Below the pieces are notes generated by a model. The model was not told the origin of the DNA, ran no database searches, and saw only the letters and a program-made list of their open reading frames with translations. From Treponema sp. (GTDB lineage Bacteria > Spirochaetota > Spirochaetia > Treponematales > Breznakiellaceae), in assembly GCA_031290475.1 (NCBI GenBank), contig JAITNM010000053.1:1-34716 (forward strand): a DNA stretch of 34,716 nucleotides. Direction: 5' to 3'. Positions 1 to 8,210 of the stretch are shown here, in pieces (position 1 is the stretch's first letter; each line of letters opens with the position of its first letter). A program made the translations under genes and the position numbers.

Positions 1-1
1 G

Positions 2-265
2 AAGGCCAAGATGCTTTCCCCGGAGGAGGCGCTGCAGATTACCGGCCATGCCATAGGCGGGGTCTGCCCGTTCGCCCTTCCCCCGGGCATTGAGGTTTAT
101 CTCGATGTCTCCATGCAGCGCTTCCGGACGGTCTACCCTGCCTGCGGCAGCGGTAACTCCGCCATAGAGCTGACCATGGATGAGCTGAGCAAATACTCCC
201 GGAGTAAGGCCTGGGTGGATGTGTCCAGGCCGGTTGAGGCGGGGAACGGGCAGGGAAGGGATTAG
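2..265 (+). CDS. ybaK: YbaK/EbsC-type aminoacyl-tRNA deacylase (3' part)
   Basis: This is the C-terminal part of a YbaK/EbsC-family protein. The family hydrolyses mischarged tRNA, typically Cys-tRNA(Pro), as a trans-acting editing enzyme in the cytoplasm. The reading frame is open to the left edge, so the gene begins outside the window and only about 88 codons are visible, against about 155-165 for the whole family. Visible family signatures are the QITGHAIGGVCPF segment, followed by the hydrophobic YLDVS strand and the PACGSGNSAIELT segment near the end. The C-terminal tail after WVDVS is short and Gly-rich. Family assignment is confident; the exact substrate (Cys-tRNA(Pro) versus another mischarged tRNA) is inferred from the family only. 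Confidence 0.85.
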   Translation, partial: KAKMLSPEEALQITGHAIGGVCPFALPPGIEVYLDVSMQRFRTVYPACGSGNSAIELTMDELSKYSRSKAWVDVSRPVEAGNGQGRD

Positions 266-294
266 GCTGCTTTAAGGACCTGTTGAAAAACTAA

Positions 295-310
295 TGTTTC
301 ACGTGAAACG
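295..310. promoter_or_regulatory. parS: parS-like centromere site (ParB/Spo0J binding)
   Basis: The 16-mer TGTTTCACGTGAAACG lies in the short gap between the YbaK-like gene and the PII-like gene. It matches the widely conserved bacterial parS consensus TGTTTCACGTGAAACA at 15 of 16 positions, and the inner 14 bases form a perfect palindrome. parS sites bind ParB and usually cluster near the replication origin. No parA or parB gene is visible, so the function is inferred from the motif alone, but a match this good in an intergenic gap is unlikely by chance. Confidence 0.8.
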
Positions 311-376
311 TTTTAAGCCTTGAATTCCAGCGGGAAATAAGGTACATACCCTCTGAAACCGGGGCGCCACCTCTGC

Positions 377-1081
377 TCATTCAAAACTAAGGCCAATGAT
401 ATGGTCCACCGGCAGGGAGAAGATAAGCCCTCCCGCCTTAGTGGTAATGCCGTAGTTCTGGCTCACCGCCTGCATGATGGCGGCTTTTTGGTCCCGCTTT
501 GTCAGGATGATAATGATCTCCCGCTCGTCCTGGACTGAGACGCCGAAGAATTTAACCGGTCCCTGATGGGTCAAGCCACGGGCGTTGATAACCGTTCCTC
601 CGGTGGCTCCGGCTTCCCGGGCGATAGTCATGAATTCGTCACTGTAGCCCTGGTTAATAATTGACACAATAAGGTCGTTTTTTGTTTCACTGCTCATAAC
701 CGGTGAATCCTTTTCTAAAAAAATTTTTTCATTTTTGTGGATGCTTTCCTTAAAAACCCGGAGTATGGGGTTGTTAATACCAGAGAGGGGAATGGTAAAG
801 GCAATACCCACGCCGGGGTTGTGGAAGCCGAGTTTTTTTCTGACTTCCTTCAGTAGTACCGGAACCATCACTTCCTGTTCCAGGCAGAGGATCACCGCTT
901 TTTCGATGGAACCGATACCCAGGAGGTCCAGGACATCCGAACTCGCGGTCCCCATGCCCTTGCAGATAAAATGAAACCGGACATTTTCCTCATCAAAGAT
1001 AGATGAAATAGTCTTGGTTTTTGTCCAATCGATAATAAAAACCAAGAGTTTTAAAACCGGTATTTTGGCAACCTCGCTCAT
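377..1081 (-). CDS. Tandem-domain PII-like signalling protein
   Basis: The 234-residue protein looks like two PII-like (ferredoxin-fold) domains in one chain. The first spans roughly residues 8-105 and the second roughly 128-232. The second half has the PII-like pattern of an initial beta strand (DLIVSIINQG), a helix, a GGTVINARG strand-turn where PII proteins carry their T-loop base, and a closing hydrophobic strand (GLIFSLPVDHIIGL). The start codon overlaps the stop of the upstream DUF1538 membrane gene by four bases (ATGA), and a GAGG element lies about nine bases before it, so the two proteins are co-translated. PII-family proteins bind nucleotides and gate transporters or enzymes; here the likely partner is the adjacent membrane protein. 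The ligand is unknown, and the canonical PII uridylylation tyrosine cannot be assigned by eye. Confidence 0.7.
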   Translation of the reverse strand: MSEVAKIPVLKLLVFIIDWTKTKTISSIFDEENVRFHFICKGMGTASSDVLDLLGIGSIEKAVILCLEQEVMVPVLLKEVRKKLGFHNPGVGIAFTIPLSGINNPILRVFKESIHKNEKIFLEKDSPVMSSETKNDLIVSIINQGYSDEFMTIAREAGATGGTVINARGLTHQGPVKFFGVSVQDEREIIIILTKRDQKAAIMQAVSQNYGITTKAGGLIFSLPVDHIIGLSFE

Positions 1082-2619
1082 TTAGAAGGTTCCTCCTCAA
1101 ACTCAATAAACTCGTCCGCATTCTCAAGGGGTATAGCTTCCATAGCCGCTTCGGTCTGTTTCGCGGAAGACTTCATCCTACTAGCGTATATCAGACCCAT
1201 AAATTGAATGACGATCAAGGGCGCCATGGCGACCATGGCGACAATACCGAAGGCGTCCCGCATAAGGTCGCCGCCGGCTCCCTCACAGGTTCCCATGGCC
1301 AGGGGCAGGAGGAAAGTGGAGGTCATGGGACCTGAACATACCCCGCCCGAGTCAAAGGCGATACCGGTGAAGATCTTGGGGACAAAGAAGGTTAAAACAA
1401 GGGCGAAGGCATAACCGGGGATGAGGATCCAAAGTATGGGTATCCCCAGGAGGATCCTGACCATGGTGATTCCCAGGGCGGCGGACATGCCGATGGAAAG
1501 CCCCCGCTTCATTGCTTTTTGGGGAATGGTCCCGGAAGAAATATCTTCCACCTGCTTGTTTAACACATGTACCGCCGGTTCCGCGTTGACAATGAAATAG
1601 CCTATCAACATACCCAGGGGGACCAGTATCCATTTAAAAGGGGAAGAAGCGAGACTGAATCCTAAAAGCTGGCCTACGGGAATAAAACCGACGCTGACGC
1701 CGGTAAGAAATACTACTAATCCTATAAAAGTATACAGAAATCCAACGGCTATCCTGGCGATTTGGTGCTTTTTATACCGCCGGGACACAAGCTGGAAGAT
1801 CAGGAAAAAGACGATGATCGCCCCTAAGGCGTAAAGTACATCCTGGGCGTAATGGGGGAGTTCAAAGGCGAAGCTTTCTACCACATCCCTGGAAGTAGCC
1901 ACGTTGGGGACCTTGTGGGACTCAACTTCAGCGCTGCTGGGATTGTAAAACACCCCCAGGAGGAGGACCGCCAGGATTGGACCGATACTGCAGAGGGATA
2001 CCAGGCCGAAACTGTCGTTTTGGGAGTCCTTATCGCTTCGAATGGACGCCACGCCAACGCCCATGGCCAGGATAAAGGGAACCGTTATCGGACCGGTGGT
2101 AACGCCGCCGGAGTCGAAGGCAACGGGGATGAAGTTTGGCGGGGCAAGGAAGAGGGCTATAAACACCAGGGCGTAGAAGATAATGAGCAAAACCGAAAGC
2201 CGTATTCGGAACAGAATACGCAGAACCGCCATTACCAGGAAAAGGCCTACGCCGGCCGCTACGGTAAGTATCAGGGTCAGGTTTGGGATCGAAGGGACCT
2301 GCCGGGCCAGGACCTGGAGGTCCGGTTCGGCGATTGTTATGATAAGTCCCATAACAAAACTAACAAAGAGAGCGATAAAAAGATTCGATGTCTTGGTTAG
2401 TTGAATACCGATGCCTTCGCCCATGGGCATCATGGCCATATCGGCGCCCAGGGTGAAAAAACCCATCCCCACGATAAGCAGAGCGGAGCCTGCCAGGAAC
2501 ATCAGGATAGTTCCCGCCGGCATGGGTACCAATACCACACTGGCAACCAAAACAATAACCGTAATAGGAAGCACTGAAGAAAAGGCTTCCATTATTTTGG
2601 CTTGCAAAATTTTATTCAT
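1078..2619 (-). CDS. DUF1538 family multi-pass membrane protein (putative permease)
   Basis: About 513 residues, nearly all hydrophobic segments, ending in an acidic cytoplasmic-type tail. The protein is an internal duplication. The pair AEPDLQVLARQV (from about residue 98) and AEPAVHVLNKQV recurs, as does FDSGGV followed by GP and T (about residues 168 and 422). Twofold repeats with a Gly-rich signature are typical of transporters, and I assign DUF1538 from these repeated motifs. Substrate and energy coupling are unknown. The ATG at 2619 is preferred over an in-frame GTG at 2628, because an AGGTG element sits about eight bases before the ATG and would overlap the GTG. The downstream PII-like gene overlaps its stop codon and probably encodes its regulator. 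Confidence 0.75.
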   Translation of the reverse strand: MNKILQAKIMEAFSSVLPITVIVLVASVVLVPMPAGTILMFLAGSALLIVGMGFFTLGADMAMMPMGEGIGIQLTKTSNLFIALFVSFVMGLIITIAEPDLQVLARQVPSIPNLTLILTVAAGVGLFLVMAVLRILFRIRLSVLLIIFYALVFIALFLAPPNFIPVAFDSGGVTTGPITVPFILAMGVGVASIRSDKDSQNDSFGLVSLCSIGPILAVLLLGVFYNPSSAEVESHKVPNVATSRDVVESFAFELPHYAQDVLYALGAIIVFFLIFQLVSRRYKKHQIARIAVGFLYTFIGLVVFLTGVSVGFIPVGQLLGFSLASSPFKWILVPLGMLIGYFIVNAEPAVHVLNKQVEDISSGTIPQKAMKRGLSIGMSAALGITMVRILLGIPILWILIPGYAFALVLTFFVPKIFTGIAFDSGGVCSGPMTSTFLLPLAMGTCEGAGGDLMRDAFGIVAMVAMAPLIVIQFMGLIYASRMKSSAKQTEAAMEAIPLENADEFIEFEEEPSK

Positions 2620-2648
2620 GAACCACACCTGTTGCGATATTTATAATG

Positions 2649-2657
2649 AGTATAACA
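2649..2657 (-). promoter_or_regulatory. Extended -10 promoter element for the DUF1538/PII-like operon
   Basis: Read on the minus strand this is TGT followed by TATACT, an extended -10 hexamer matching TATAAT at five of six positions. Transcription would begin about 25 bases before the ATG at 2619. No convincing -35 hexamer is seen at 16-18 bp upstream, as expected for extended -10 promoters. Confidence 0.4.
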
Positions 2658-2671
2658 TAAATTTCGTTATA

Positions 2672-2700
2672 TTGACATAGTTTGGTTTTATCAGCATGTT
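2672..2700 (+). promoter_or_regulatory. Possible leaderless promoter for the hypothetical-glnS operon
   Basis: A perfect TTGACA (2672-2677), a 17-bp spacer and a weak -10 CATGTT (2695-2700) end exactly six bases before the ATG at 2707. No Shine-Dalgarno sequence precedes that ATG. The weak -10 makes this uncertain, but the geometry repeats at 8211, 11160, 14241 and 16531. Confidence 0.4.
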
Positions 2701-2706
2701 AAAACT

Positions 2707-3270
2707 ATGATTAATTGTCCTTCATGTGTAAATAATGTTATTCCAAAAGAATACCGGAAAATAGCGGAAAATCTCTTTCCCCCCGAGGGATACGCAACCG
2801 GTAAAGGTCCGGCGGTAGACGCAGCTATTGCCTTTTCTGAGATTTTGGGGATTGGAAATGATTACAAAAAGCTCCTCACTATTCCGAAATCCGGCAAGGA
2901 ATTGCACTCTTTTTTGGGGCATTTTCAGAATAATCTGGATCTTTTGATACAAAAGACCTGGGTTGAAAAAGCTGATGAAACCCGGAAGGAAAAGCTCCAG
3001 GACCGGGTTCCCGGGTTTATCGCGGACATAGAACGGGAAGATTATCAGAAAGCCCTGGGAGAATTCGGCGGCATTTTAGAGGAATTGGCCTATCTCTTCT
3101 TCGGCGCCCAGAGCCATAAAGATGATTTTACCGAATATACCCTGCGGATCGATACCCAAATGGGTCTTTTCTGGTGGTACGGTGGGCAGATAGGTAAATT
3201 ACCGTCTTCGGACAACGGCAGCCTTAGGGCCGTTTTGTTTATAGGCATTTGTTATTTAACCAATTTTTAA
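2707..3270 (+). CDS. Hypothetical protein, first gene of the glnS operon
   Basis: A 187-residue protein I do not recognise. It opens with a CPSC pair (Cys4, Cys7) like half of a zinc-binding knuckle, but no second CxxC pair follows. The middle is a charged, mostly helical segment (about residues 60-150, rich in Lys and Glu). The C-terminus turns hydrophobic and ends GICYLTNF. There is no signal peptide, so it is probably cytoplasmic. It ends 15 bases before glnS, and the DUF362 gene follows glnS, suggesting a three-gene transcript. No Shine-Dalgarno sequence precedes the ATG; a TTGACA sits at the right distance for a leaderless transcript. Codon use resembles the neighbours. The function cannot be inferred from sequence alone. 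Confidence 0.65.
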   Translation: MINCPSCVNNVIPKEYRKIAENLFPPEGYATGKGPAVDAAIAFSEILGIGNDYKKLLTIPKSGKELHSFLGHFQNNLDLLIQKTWVEKADETRKEKLQDRVPGFIADIEREDYQKALGEFGGILEELAYLFFGAQSHKDDFTEYTLRIDTQMGLFWWYGGQIGKLPSSDNGSLRAVLFIGICYLTNF

Positions 3271-3285
3271 AATCCGGGGGCAGGT

Positions 3286-5064
3286 ATGGAAAATAAGGAA
3301 AATTCGGCGGCAGGTTCCGTACCGGGGGAAATCCCCGGGGCGGGCGGTGATTTTATCAGTGATTTTATAAAAGAAGATCTCGCCGCCGGCCGGTTTACCT
3401 ATGTTCATACCCGGTTTCCCCCGGAGCCCAACGGCTGGCTCCATATTGGTCATTGTAAGGCCTTTTACATTGACTTTAGCATGGCCGAGCGTTTTGGAGG
3501 AAAATGCAACCTCCGTTTCGATGATACTAACCCTGAAAAAGAAGATATTTCCTATGTTAATGCTATTAAGAAAGACGTACAGTGGATGGGTTATGACTGG
3601 GAAGACCGGGAATATTACGCTTCGGACTATTACGAGTACCTCTACGATTTGGCGGTGAAGATCATCAAGAAGGGCCGCGCCTATGTGGACGACCTTTCGG
3701 ACGAGGAGATCAGTGAGTACCGGGGGACGGCGGTAGCGGACAAGGACAACATCACCCTAACCCCGCCCGGCCGGAACAGTCCCTACCGGGACCGTTCGGT
3801 GGAGGAAAATCTTGACCTTTTCGCGAGGATGCGGGCGGGGGAATTCCCCGACGGCGCCAGGACTTTACGGGCCAAGATCGATATGGCCCACCCGAACCTG
3901 CTCCTCCGTGACCCGGTGATGTACCGCATACGCCGGGAGTACCATTACCGCACCGGGAATACCTGGTGTATCTACCCCATGTACGACTTTCAGCATCCCC
4001 TTTCGGATGCTAAAGAAGGTATCACCCATAGCCTGTGTTCCTTGGAATACGAAATTCACCGGCCCCTGTATGAATGGTTTATCAGGGAAGCTGAGGTTTT
4101 TCCCTCAAGGCAGATAGAATTCGCCCGGCTCAATATGACCCGTACGGTTATGAGTAAACGCTGGCTCCTCCGGCTGGTCCAGGAAAAGCACGTTTCCGGC
4201 TGGGACGATCCCCGGATGCCCACCATCGCGGGGCTCCGCCGCCGGGGTTACACCCCCGAGGCTATCCGCAGTTTCGTCTCACAGGTGGGGATCGCCAAGA
4301 CCGACAGCATGGTGGACATTGCTTTTCTTGAGTTCTGCCTTCGGGAACATCTGAATAAAACGAGCCCGAGGGTCATGGCGGTTTTAAAGCCTTTACGGCT
4401 CATCATCGACAATTGGGAAGAGGGGAAAGTCGAAGAGCTTGAGGCGGTGAACAACCCCGAAGATGAGTCTGCCGGAAAACGTAAGGTACCGTTTACCAAG
4501 GAGCTTTGGATTGAGCAGGATGACTTTGCTGAAATTCCGCCGCCAAAGTATTTCCGGCTTTTTTCGGGCAACAGCGTCCGGCTCCGGTATGCCTATATCG
4601 TTACCTGCACAGGATTTGACAAAAATTCCGCCGGAGAAATTATCGCAGTACATTGTACCTACGATCCGGAAACCAAGGGCGGCAATGCTGGCGCTAGCAG
4701 CGCCTTGGATAACCGCAAAGTCAAAGGAACCATTCATTGGCTGTCTGCGGTTCATGGGATTCCCATTGAGGTACGGGTATACGATTATCTCTTCAAGGTT
4801 GACCGGCCCATGGAGGCGCCGCCCAAGCGGCCCGACGGGACGCCCGGTTCCTTCCTGGACAACCTCAACCCCGATTCCCTGGAAATAATTCCGGAAGCCT
4901 ATGCTGAACCTTGCCTTGGGACGGCCAAGGAAGGGGACCGTTTCCAGTTTGAGCGGCTGGGGTATTTTGTACGGGACCCGGACAAGGGAAAAAGCGGCAA
5001 GCCGGTATTCAATAAAACCGTTGGTCTTCGGGATACCTGGGCAAAAATTGAAAAAAAACAATAG
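3286..5064 (+). CDS. glnS: Glutaminyl-tRNA synthetase
   Basis: Class I aminoacyl-tRNA synthetase that charges tRNA(Gln) with glutamine. The 592-residue length fits bacterial GlnRS with its two-barrel anticodon-binding C-terminus. The HIGH motif is intact at about residues 53-56 in the context [15 protein letters not shown], and the KMSKS equivalent is VMSKR at about 288-292. The segment [10 protein letters not shown] after HIGH is typical of GlnRS/GluRS, and the context TRTVMSKR with the long C-terminal beta-barrel domain favours GlnRS over GluRS. An acidic and Gly-rich extension of about 30 residues precedes the core. Directly encoded GlnRS means the organism need not rely only on the GatCAB transamidation route for Gln-tRNA. 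The ATG at 3286 follows a GGGGGCAGG Shine-Dalgarno-like stretch, and the gene sits 15 bases after the hypothetical gene. Confidence 0.95.
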   Translation: MENKENSAAGSVPGEIPGAGGDFISDFIKEDLAAGRFTYVHTRFPPEPNGWLHIGHCKAFYIDFSMAERFGGKCNLRFDDTNPEKEDISYVNAIKKDVQWMGYDWEDREYYASDYYEYLYDLAVKIIKKGRAYVDDLSDEEISEYRGTAVADKDNITLTPPGRNSPYRDRSVEENLDLFARMRAGEFPDGARTLRAKIDMAHPNLLLRDPVMYRIRREYHYRTGNTWCIYPMYDFQHPLSDAKEGITHSLCSLEYEIHRPLYEWFIREAEVFPSRQIEFARLNMTRTVMSKRWLLRLVQEKHVSGWDDPRMPTIAGLRRRGYTPEAIRSFVSQVGIAKTDSMVDIAFLEFCLREHLNKTSPRVMAVLKPLRLIIDNWEEGKVEELEAVNNPEDESAGKRKVPFTKELWIEQDDFAEIPPPKYFRLFSGNSVRLRYAYIVTCTGFDKNSAGEIIAVHCTYDPETKGGNAGASSALDNRKVKGTIHWLSAVHGIPIEVRVYDYLFKVDRPMEAPPKRPDGTPGSFLDNLNPDSLEIIPEAYAEPCLGTAKEGDRFQFERLGYFVRDPDKGKSGKPVFNKTVGLRDTWAKIEKKQ

Positions 5065-5082
5065 CGTTGAGAGGTGAAAAAA

Positions 5083-6192
5083 TTGGCATCAAAAGTTTAT
5101 TTTACTGACATGAGGTGTAAACTCGGAGAAAGTCTTCTGACTAAGATGGATCGGCTGATTCAGAAGGCGGGAATCGGGGAAATTGATTTCAAGCAGAAAT
5201 ATGCGGCTATCAAGATCCATTTTGGCGAACCGGGGAATCTGGCCTTCCTGAGGCCCAACTTTGCCAAGGTTGTAGTTAACCGGATTAAAGCCCTGGGGGG
5301 TATGCCTTTTTTGACGGATTGTAATACCCTCTACGTAGGAAACCGTAACCAGGGGCTTAATCACCTGGACGCGGCGAATGAAAACGGCTTCTGGCCCATG
5401 TCCACGGGCTGCCAGAACATTATCGCCGATGGTATCCGGGGTACCGATGATATTGATGTACCGGTTAAAAACGGCGAATACTGTAAGTTTGCCCATATTG
5501 GCCGTGCGATAATGGATGCTGATATTTTTGTTTCCCTAAGTCACTTCAAAGGACACGAAAACACCGGATTTGGCGGCGCTTTGAAAAACATCGGTATGGG
5601 CTGCGGAAGCCGGGCGGGCAAGATGGCTATGCATAATGACAGCAAGCCCACTGTTGACCAGAGCGCCTGTATAGGCTGTAAGATCTGCAGCCGGTTCTGT
5701 AACCAGGACGCCTTCAGCTTTGAGGCAAAAGGCAAGGCTGAAATTGATCAGAATAAGTGCGTAGGCTGCGGACGCTGTATCGGTGCGTGCAGTAAAAACG
5801 CCATCGGAGCTTCCTGGGATTCCAGTAACCTGGCGCTGAACTGCAAGATCGCCGAGTACACCAAGGCGGTAGTGGACGGACGGCCCAATTTTCATATCAA
5901 TGTGGTAAATCAGGTTTCGCCCAATTGCGACTGTCACAATGAAAGTGATGCGGCGGTTATTCCCGATATTGGCATTTTCGCAAGTTTTGATCCCGTGGCC
6001 CTGGATAAAGCCTGCCTCGATGCGGCGAACGCCGCGCCTCCGATACTTACCAGTATCTTGGGCGACCGGGAGCGTACCCATCATAATCACTTTACGGATA
6101 TCCATCCCACTTCTGATAGCAAGACTCAGATATCCCATGGGGAGAAAATCGGTCTTGGTTCCGGTAAGTACGAACTTATAACCGTGAAGTAG
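5083..6192 (+). CDS. DUF362 family protein with two 4Fe-4S clusters
   Basis: The 369-residue cytoplasmic protein has a DUF362-type core with a central ferredoxin module. Two CxxCxxCxxxC motifs lie at roughly residues 190-240, CIGCKICSRFC and CVGCGRCIGAC, which should each ligate a 4Fe-4S cluster. Upstream segments such as KIHFGEPGNLAFLRPNF and SHFKGHENTGFGGALKNIGMG are typical of this family, usually annotated as an uncharacterised Fe-S centre protein. A later CDCH motif may be another metal or redox site. The reaction is unknown; a role in electron transfer or anaerobic metabolism is inference. A TTG start at 5083 is chosen because GAGAGG (5069-5074) lies eight bases upstream, while a possible GTG at 5074 overlaps that ribosome-binding site. 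It follows glnS by 18 bases. Confidence 0.85.
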   Translation: MASKVYFTDMRCKLGESLLTKMDRLIQKAGIGEIDFKQKYAAIKIHFGEPGNLAFLRPNFAKVVVNRIKALGGMPFLTDCNTLYVGNRNQGLNHLDAANENGFWPMSTGCQNIIADGIRGTDDIDVPVKNGEYCKFAHIGRAIMDADIFVSLSHFKGHENTGFGGALKNIGMGCGSRAGKMAMHNDSKPTVDQSACIGCKICSRFCNQDAFSFEAKGKAEIDQNKCVGCGRCIGACSKNAIGASWDSSNLALNCKIAEYTKAVVDGRPNFHINVVNQVSPNCDCHNESDAAVIPDIGIFASFDPVALDKACLDAANAAPPILTSILGDRERTHHNHFTDIHPTSDSKTQISHGEKIGLGSGKYELITVK

Positions 6193-6224
6193 ACGCAGGT
6201 CCCGGGAGGAGCCGGAAAAGCCGC

Positions 6225-8087
6225 TTAAGCTTCGCGGTAATTCTTTATCACTTCCATAAACATCTCCCCGTATTTTTCCAGCTTTATTTCGCCAACCCCC
6301 GAAACATCGAGGAACGCCGGGCGGTTTAAAGGCCGTTTCCGGCACATATCCCGCAGGCTTGCGTCGGAAAAGATGATGTACGGCGGTATATGGGCTTCAC
6401 GGGCAAGACGGGTCCTGAGATCCCGTAACTGCGTGAATAGCCCTTCATCCATAACGCCGGCATTTTCGTCATAAGCGGCGGCAGCCTCCGCCGTTGCGGG
6501 GGTGGCGGCCGCGGGGAACGGCTTTTTGGGATGCTTTTGTTCCCGGGGGAGCATCATGGAGAGGCTTTTCTTTTCCCTGAGTATTTCCTGAGCCCGGCTC
6601 GTGAGGTATACCACGGGGTATTCGTCTTCGGTTATGCCAAGGTATTTCCCGGTAACAAGATAATCCAGCATGGTGCGGAGCCGGTGGGCATCAGTCTCCG
6701 CCATGATGCCGTAGGTACTCAGTTTGTCCAGGCCAAAACCTTGAATCTTTTTGTTTTTACTGCCCCGCAGTATTTCTATCACCATTGTTTTTCCGAAACG
6801 GCGGCGATGCTCCTCGATCCGGTACACGCAGGAAAGTATCTTTTGCGCAGGAATAGTAATGTCTATTTCTTCATATTCGGTATTGCAGTTTGAACAGTTC
6901 CCGCAATAATGAGGAGCGCTTTCACCAAAATAAGAGAGGAGCCTGGAACGGAGACAATCCTGGCTTGTGGCATAAAAGGTCATTTCTTTAAGGAGTTCCA
7001 GGTTGTGTTCGATAAGCTCTTCGTTTTTTTCGCTTTCATTTTCCCGGCTGTTGTTGATAAGAAAACGGTTGATGTGCACATCCTGAGGGCTGTAGAGGAG
7101 TATGCAGTCCGCTTTTTCTCCGTCACGGCCCGCCCGGCCCGCTTCCTGGTAGTAGCTTTCGATGTTTTTTGGCATGTTGTAGTGGATAACAAAACTCACA
7201 TTGGATTTATCTATCCCCATGCCGAAAGCATTGGTCGCCACCATGACTGTTTTTTTATCGTAGATAAAATCGTCCTGGTTTTGATGACGTTCCCTGTCAT
7301 CAAGTCCCGCGTGATATTTTGTGACCGCATATCCCCGGCCGCCTAAGGCCCCCCAAAGCTCTTCAACAGTTTTTCTCGTGGCAGAGTAAATAATACCGCT
7401 TTTATTTTTCCGATCCTGGAGTTCTGCAAGCAAGGCCTGAAATTTATCTTTTGGATGCCGTACCTCAAAATAGAGGTTCTCTCTGTTGAAGCCGGTAGTA
7501 AGGGTAAATGGCTCTTTCAAATTAAGCATACGAATAATATCTTCCCGCACTTTTCCTGTGGCGGTAGCGGTGAATGCGGCGGTAATGGGCCGTTTGGGGA
7601 GCCGGGTAATAAATTCGGTGATCTGCAAATAGCTGGGCCTGAAATCGTGTCCCCATTGGGAAACGCAGTGGGCCTCGTCGATTACTGTGAGGGGGATTTC
7701 CCGGGAAAGGCTGATTTGGGGCGGCAAACCTTTTTGGAGCCGTTCCGGGGCAACATAGAGGATTTTGATTTCCCCCGATACAACACGGGAAATAGTATCA
7801 GCGTACGCTTCCTGGCTAAGGGAACTGTTGAGGTACGCCGCCGGAATACCCGCATCCTCTAAGGCGTTCACCTGATCCTTCATGAGCGAAATAAGAGGAG
7901 ATATAACAACGGTAAGCCCCTCTAAAAGCAGGGCCGGCGTCTGATAACAAAGGGACTTCCCCGCACCTGTGGGCATAACCGCCAGGGCATCCTTTCCCGC
8001 AAGGATGGCATCAATAACCTCCTCCTGACCGGGGCGGAAACTGGTGTACCCAAAATGGTTTTTAAGGATGGCGTGTTTATCCTGCAT
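6225..8087 (-). CDS. recQ: ATP-dependent DNA helicase RecQ
   Basis: A 620-residue superfamily 2 3'-5' DNA helicase acting in recombination and replication-fork repair. Domains in order are as follows. The first helicase lobe carries Walker A TGAGKS (about 40-45) and the DEAH box (137-140) followed by the RecQ-specific aromatic-rich loop. The second lobe ends in the SYYQEAGRAGRDG motif. The zinc-binding subdomain has Cys near QDCLRS, then CGNCSNC. A winged-helix segment follows, and a C-terminal HRDC domain covers roughly the last 75 residues. All key catalytic residues are present and the length is normal. A low-complexity Ala-rich linker precedes the HRDC domain. It is transcribed convergently with the DUF362 gene, only 32 bases apart, with no obvious terminator. 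Confidence 0.95.
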   Translation of the reverse strand: MQDKHAILKNHFGYTSFRPGQEEVIDAILAGKDALAVMPTGAGKSLCYQTPALLLEGLTVVISPLISLMKDQVNALEDAGIPAAYLNSSLSQEAYADTISRVVSGEIKILYVAPERLQKGLPPQISLSREIPLTVIDEAHCVSQWGHDFRPSYLQITEFITRLPKRPITAAFTATATGKVREDIIRMLNLKEPFTLTTGFNRENLYFEVRHPKDKFQALLAELQDRKNKSGIIYSATRKTVEELWGALGGRGYAVTKYHAGLDDRERHQNQDDFIYDKKTVMVATNAFGMGIDKSNVSFVIHYNMPKNIESYYQEAGRAGRDGEKADCILLYSPQDVHINRFLINNSRENESEKNEELIEHNLELLKEMTFYATSQDCLRSRLLSYFGESAPHYCGNCSNCNTEYEEIDITIPAQKILSCVYRIEEHRRRFGKTMVIEILRGSKNKKIQGFGLDKLSTYGIMAETDAHRLRTMLDYLVTGKYLGITEDEYPVVYLTSRAQEILREKKSLSMMLPREQKHPKKPFPAAATPATAEAAAAYDENAGVMDEGLFTQLRDLRTRLAREAHIPPYIIFSDASLRDMCRKRPLNRPAFLDVSGVGEIKLEKYGEMFMEVIKNYREA

Positions 8088-8175
8088 AATGAATTAAGGC
8101 TATTATTAAATTAATACGGCAAAATGGCTATACCGTAACCCTGAAGTTTTGAAATTGCTTTAAAAATATAGGGGC

Positions 8176-8204
8176 TTTACCGCCCTTTCTTTTCCCATCA
8201 TACT
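8176..8204 (+). promoter_or_regulatory. Possible leaderless promoter for pepT
   Basis: TTTACC (8176-8181), a 17-bp spacer and CATACT (8199-8204) end exactly six bases before the ATG of pepT. No Shine-Dalgarno sequence precedes that ATG. The hexamers match consensus at four and four of six positions, so the support comes mainly from the geometry shared with other genes here. Confidence 0.45.
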
Positions 8205-8210
8205 TAAGAC

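Noticed and set aside
5536-6345. Minus-strand open frame of 269 codons
   Set aside because: It overlaps the DUF362 gene and the end of recQ in other frames and has no recognisable motifs.
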